Shown here: piece after piece, positions 33,936 to 36,785 of the stretch
How the letters are laid out: every line of letters starts with the position of its first letter
Numbering within the stretch: the stretch's first letter is position 1
Assembly: GCF_000317205.1 (NCBI RefSeq)
Contig: NZ_AJLK01000026.1
Coordinates: 1 to 36,785 of the forward strand
Reading direction: 5' to 3'
DNA length: 36,785 nucleotides
DNA from: Fischerella muscicola PCC 7414
GTDB lineage: Bacteria; Cyanobacteriota; Cyanobacteriia; Cyanobacteriales; Nostocaceae
The notes under the pieces: model-generated
Seen by the model: only the letters and a program-made list of their open reading frames with translations
Told to the model about the DNA's origin: nothing
Database searches by the model: none
Translations under genes and position numbers: made by a program

Positions 33936-34505
33936 TCAGAGATTACCTGCAACAAATACCTTTTCTGTGGCGATCGCTAATTCTGGCAAAGTCCGCGATT
34001 CAATCTTCTGGCTACCTGTAAATACTGTTTCTTCGTACAGTCCTTCTTCCAGTAATAATACTGAAATTTTTGTCTCTAAGGGATCTACAATCCAATACTC
34101 TGGTACTTCTAGGGCAGCATATTCAGAACGCTTGTAGCGATAGTCCCGTTTTACTGATTCTGGACTGACTATCTCTACGATTAATAGCGGTGGCGTCTGA
34201 AATACTGCTGACACATTCATCAATTCCTTTGCTTGTTCTATCGTCACCACGCACAAGTCAGTCAACCGAGATTTATTTCTACCTGTTCTGACTCCAGCTT
34301 CTCGCAAGCATAGCCAAGGTAAACCCAACCGCTTAATTTCTGCATCTAGCACTTGCTCTAACAGTTTAGCAATCAGAAAATGTTCAATTGTAGGTGGGTT
34401 CATCAGTTCTAGAGAGCCATCCACCAATTCGTAATGGCAGCCAGTGCCATCATCATAGGTTAGGTATTCCTCAAAGGTGAGCTTAGTTGCTGGTGTAGTG
34501 ACCAT
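33936..34505 (-). CDS. Uma2 family endonuclease-like protein
   Basis: The 189-residue protein has the Uma2 (DUF820) PD-(D/E)XK pattern: YELVDGSLELMNPP (Glu26), SRLTDLCVV (Asp83), LLIVEIVSPES (Glu111), then RDYRYKRSEYAALEVPEYWIVDP (Lys125). The family is hugely expanded in cyanobacteria and predicted to be a restriction-like nuclease, often linked to mobile DNA, although function is rarely tested. In this copy the usual (P/R)PD of the second motif is LTD. It lies between the GNAT gene and thiL, without partners. Confidence 0.88.
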   Translation of the reverse strand: MVTTPATKLTFEEYLTYDDGTGCHYELVDGSLELMNPPTIEHFLIAKLLEQVLDAEIKRLGLPWLCLREAGVRTGRNKSRLTDLCVVTIEQAKELMNVSAVFQTPPLLIVEIVSPESVKRDYRYKRSEYAALEVPEYWIVDPLETKISVLLLEEGLYEETVFTGSQKIESRTLPELAIATEKVFVAGNL

Positions 34506-34560
34506 CCCGATTGATTTCTAGACGGTATTTATATCCTAACCTGAAAATATTTATGCTAGT

Positions 34561-35589
34561 TTGAGAACTACCGTGAACACTGAGTCATCTTCTTTACTAG
34601 TTAAAGATATCGGCGAACAAGGACTTTTACAAATTTTGCAACGCTTCTGTCCTACGGAAATTATTGGGGACGATGCAGCAGTAATTGCTACTGAGCTAGA
34701 GCAATCTTTAGTGGTAACTACTGATGTCTTAGTGGACAAAATTCACTTTAGTGAACTTACTACGTCAGCAGTTGATGTTGGTTGGCGGGCTGCTGCTGCT
34801 AATTTATCAGACCTGGCGGCGATGGGTGCTTCTCCCTTGGGAATTACTGTCGGGCTGGGACTGCCTGGTGATGTTTCTGTGAGTTGGGTAGAACAAATGT
34901 ATGTAGGTATGACACAATGCCTACAACAATACAATACTCCAATTGTGGGTGGGGATGTAGTGCGATCGCCAGTAATTACCATTGCCATTACTGCTTTTGG
35001 TCAAGCTTACCCCCAGCGGATTATCCGCCGTAATCAAGCTCAAGTGGGAGATACGATCATCGTTACTGGTGTTCATGGTGCGTCCCGGGCTGGCTTAGAA
35101 TTGCTCTTGCATCCTGAAAAGGGAGAAAACCTTAGCCCAGAAGAAACAAAGGCTTTAATCAGCGCTCACCAGCGCCCACAACCCCGATTAGATGTCTTAC
35201 CCATCCTCTGGCAAATTCTTGGTTCTTCTCAATTTGCGATCGCTGGGATGGACAGCAGCGACGGTTTAGCAGATGCGCTAGTACAAATTTGCCGTGCTAG
35301 TAATGTCGGGGCTGTAGTAGAACGTACACAAATTCCTTTGCCACCAGCTTTTGTTCACTGGCTAACCAAAGAACAAGCCTTAGAGTATAGCCTCTACGGT
35401 GGTGAAGATTTTGAATTGGTGTTGTGCTTACCAAAAGAGCCAGCTTATAAATTAGTACAAATACTTGGTCAGGGTGCTGCTGCGATTGGAAAAATCACAA
35501 ACGGCTCAACCGTAGTATTACATGACCAAAAACAAGAATTCCCCGACCAAGTTTTGACTTTCAGTCAGGGATTTCAGCATTTTAGTTAG
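34561..35589 (+). CDS. thiL: Thiamine-monophosphate kinase ThiL
   Basis: The 342-residue protein has the PurM/ThiL-superfamily nucleotide and metal motifs: IIGDDAAVI near the N-terminus, VVTTDVLVDKIHF, AAANLSDLAAMGASPLG, GGDVVRSP, then GMDSSDGLADAL and YGGEDFELVL. ThiL phosphorylates thiamine monophosphate to thiamine diphosphate, the cofactor of ThDP enzymes. The listed start is a TTG. GTG at 34573 would drop the first four residues and is equally plausible, since neither has a good Shine-Dalgarno. It is convergent with gap2. Confidence 0.92.
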   Translation: MRTTVNTESSSLLVKDIGEQGLLQILQRFCPTEIIGDDAAVIATELEQSLVVTTDVLVDKIHFSELTTSAVDVGWRAAAANLSDLAAMGASPLGITVGLGLPGDVSVSWVEQMYVGMTQCLQQYNTPIVGGDVVRSPVITIAITAFGQAYPQRIIRRNQAQVGDTIIVTGVHGASRAGLELLLHPEKGENLSPEETKALISAHQRPQPRLDVLPILWQILGSSQFAIAGMDSSDGLADALVQICRASNVGAVVERTQIPLPPAFVHWLTKEQALEYSLYGGEDFELVLCLPKEPAYKLVQILGQGAAAIGKITNGSTVVLHDQKQEFPDQVLTFSQGFQHFS

Positions 35590-35655
35590 TGGTTGCTAGT
35601 TGATTGTTGGTTGTTAATTCTTCCAAACAACAAACAACCACCAACAAACAACAAA
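35590..35655. terminator. Bidirectional terminator-like repeat between thiL and gap2
   Basis: GTTG-rich DNA (GGTTGCTAGTTGATTGTTGG) is followed by its approximate complement (AACAACAAACAACCACC) around an AATTCTTCC loop. It fills the gap between convergent genes and can form a long imperfect hairpin. It is built of short TTGTTGG-like units. Confidence 0.55.
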
Positions 35656-35660
35656 GCTAA

Positions 35661-36674
35661 TTACTTCCACTTCTCGGCTACTAATTCTGCCAAGTCAAGA
35701 ACGCGTTGGCTGTAACCCCATTCGTTGTCGTACCATGCCATGACTTTAACCATGTCGCCACCCATGACCATTGTCAAGCTGGCATCAACAATGGAAGAGG
35801 CATCAGTACCTTGATAGTCAGAGGATACCAATTGTAGTTCACTGTAATCTAAGATGCCTTTTAGCTCGTTTTCAGAAGCTTGTTTCAGGGCTGCGTTGAC
35901 TTCTTCAGCAATGGTTTGTTTTTCCACTTGTACCACGAAATCCACCATCGAAACGTTGGGGGTGGGTACACGCAATGCTACACCATTAAGCTTGCCTTTG
36001 AGTGCTGGTAGTACCAATGCTACAGCTTTTGCTGCACCGGTGGAAGTAGGCACAATATTAATTGCCGCAGCACGCGCACGGCGCAAATCCCGGTGAGAAG
36101 CGTCTAGCAGGCGCTGATCCCCTGTGTAGCTGTGGGTGGTGGTCATTGTACCTTTGATGATGCCAAATTTCTCATGTAACACTTTGGCAACGGGAGCTAA
36201 GCAGTTGGTCGTACAGCTGGCGTTACTGATGATGTGGTGTTTATCGTGATCGTAATCGTGATGGTTCACGCCAATCACAAAAGTACCATCTTCATTTTTA
36301 CCAGGGGCGGTGATCAAAACCTTTTTGGCGCCAGCATTTATATGCTTCATTGCCCCTTCTTTGGCAGTAAATACCCCTGTGGCTTCGATAATTAGGTCTA
36401 TTTCCCACTCTTTCCAGGGCAAGTTTTCTGGGTTGCGATCAGATACGCATTTTACGGTCTTACCGTTTGCGATGATTGAGTTATCATCGGCAGTAATTTC
36501 AACACCTTTTAACTTCCCTAGCATCGAATCATATTTGAGCAGGTGAGCGTTGGTTCTGGGATCTGAGGTGTCGTTAATAGCAACTAGGTCGATATTGCTA
36601 TTCTCTCTACCCAACCAACAGCGCATAAAGTTACGACCGATGCGCCCGAAACCGTTGATAGCAACTCTAATCAC
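35661..36674 (-). CDS. gap2: Glyceraldehyde-3-phosphate dehydrogenase, Gap2 type
   Basis: The 337-residue enzyme begins with the NAD(P) site [10 protein letters not shown] and has the catalytic Cys154 in [12 protein letters not shown] with His181 in HSYTGDQ. The string [20 protein letters not shown] is typical of cyanobacterial Gap2 and the related plastid enzyme. Those enzymes accept NADPH and NADH and run in the Calvin cycle and gluconeogenesis. The CP12-interacting C-terminal extension of plastid GapB is absent, as expected. The start is a GTG (36674) with GAGGG about 11 nt upstream. A TATATAAC box just upstream could be part of the promoter. Confidence 0.95.
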   Translation of the reverse strand: MIRVAINGFGRIGRNFMRCWLGRENSNIDLVAINDTSDPRTNAHLLKYDSMLGKLKGVEITADDNSIIANGKTVKCVSDRNPENLPWKEWEIDLIIEATGVFTAKEGAMKHINAGAKKVLITAPGKNEDGTFVIGVNHHDYDHDKHHIISNASCTTNCLAPVAKVLHEKFGIIKGTMTTTHSYTGDQRLLDASHRDLRRARAAAINIVPTSTGAAKAVALVLPALKGKLNGVALRVPTPNVSMVDFVVQVEKQTIAEEVNAALKQASENELKGILDYSELQLVSSDYQGTDASSIVDASLTMVMGGDMVKVMAWYDNEWGYSQRVLDLAELVAEKWK

Positions 36675-36785
36675 AGCGTCTTGCCCTCTGTTATATATGC
36701 CTAATTAAATCTTATGGTTGACCCCGATCATATCGCAAAGGGGGGAGTATTTATAACTATAAAGTGTTAGATACCAAAAAATTAA
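36675..36785 (-). promoter_or_regulatory. gap2 upstream region
   Basis: The 111 bp to the right edge hold two AT-rich boxes readable on the minus strand, CATATATAAC close to the GTG and a farther TTTATAGTTATAAATACTCC followed by CCCCTTTGCGATATGATCGGGG. No paired -35 was seen for either, so the promoter is only located roughly. Confidence 0.35.

Noticed and set aside
31070-34505. Defence operon of helicase, GNAT and Uma2 nuclease
   Set aside because: The three genes are in differing orientations with separate promoters, and none carries a defence-specific domain combination.

Overview
The window looks like chromosomal DNA of a filamentous, probably heterocyst-forming cyanobacterium (Nostocales). 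Supporting signs are frequent HIP1 octamers (GCGATCGC), heptanucleotide tandem repeats (STRRs) and other dispersed repeats typical of these genomes, and a gene set common there: a SelD fusion, pentapeptide-repeat and NB-ARC/WD40 proteins, DUF3318, Uma2 and Gap2. The species cannot be fixed from sequence alone.

Layout. 1-2284 (-): a bifunctional FAD/NAD(P)H oxidoreductase-SelD fusion, cut by the left edge. 2.8-6.9 kb (+): a membrane-anchored pentapeptide-repeat protein and a large parallel beta-helix protein. 7.2-17.3 kb is an accessory stretch with low gene density. It holds a type II thioesterase, an NB-ARC/14xWD40 STAND protein, a small exported protein, a heme-oxygenase-like diiron enzyme, two small ribbon-helix-helix paralogs, and a LuxR regulator divergent from a DJ-1/PfpI (isonitrile-hydratase-like) protein. 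Several decayed gene fragments lie among them: a LuxR HTH remnant fused to the thioesterase start, one recognisable N-terminus of a ThDP-dependent enzyme, and one or two possible further copies. I read this as the eroded remains of a specialised-metabolism locus (inference).

17.4-20.6 kb (-): an exopolysaccharide pair, a GT4 glycosyltransferase and a STAS domain fused to a polyprenyl-phosphate sugar transferase. A candidate ~146-nt small RNA with a clear intrinsic terminator lies between them. 20.9-27.6 kb is mainly housekeeping or conserved cyanobacterial genes: queE, a secreted phytase-like esterase, DUF3318, a YbjN-like protein, a membrane protein of unknown function and S-formylglutathione hydrolase. 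28.4-36.7 kb: a GT35 alpha-glucan phosphorylase after a long AT-rich leader, an Lhr-like helicase, a GNAT, a Uma2 nuclease, thiL and gap2.

The clearest unexplained patterns are repeats that have entered or touch reading frames (in-frame in the SelD linker and in the helicase, abutting the stop codons of two other genes), the repeated decay of the same gene types between 7.9 and 15.5 kb, and the small RNA candidate. All calls are from reading the sequence and its translations; no database search was run.
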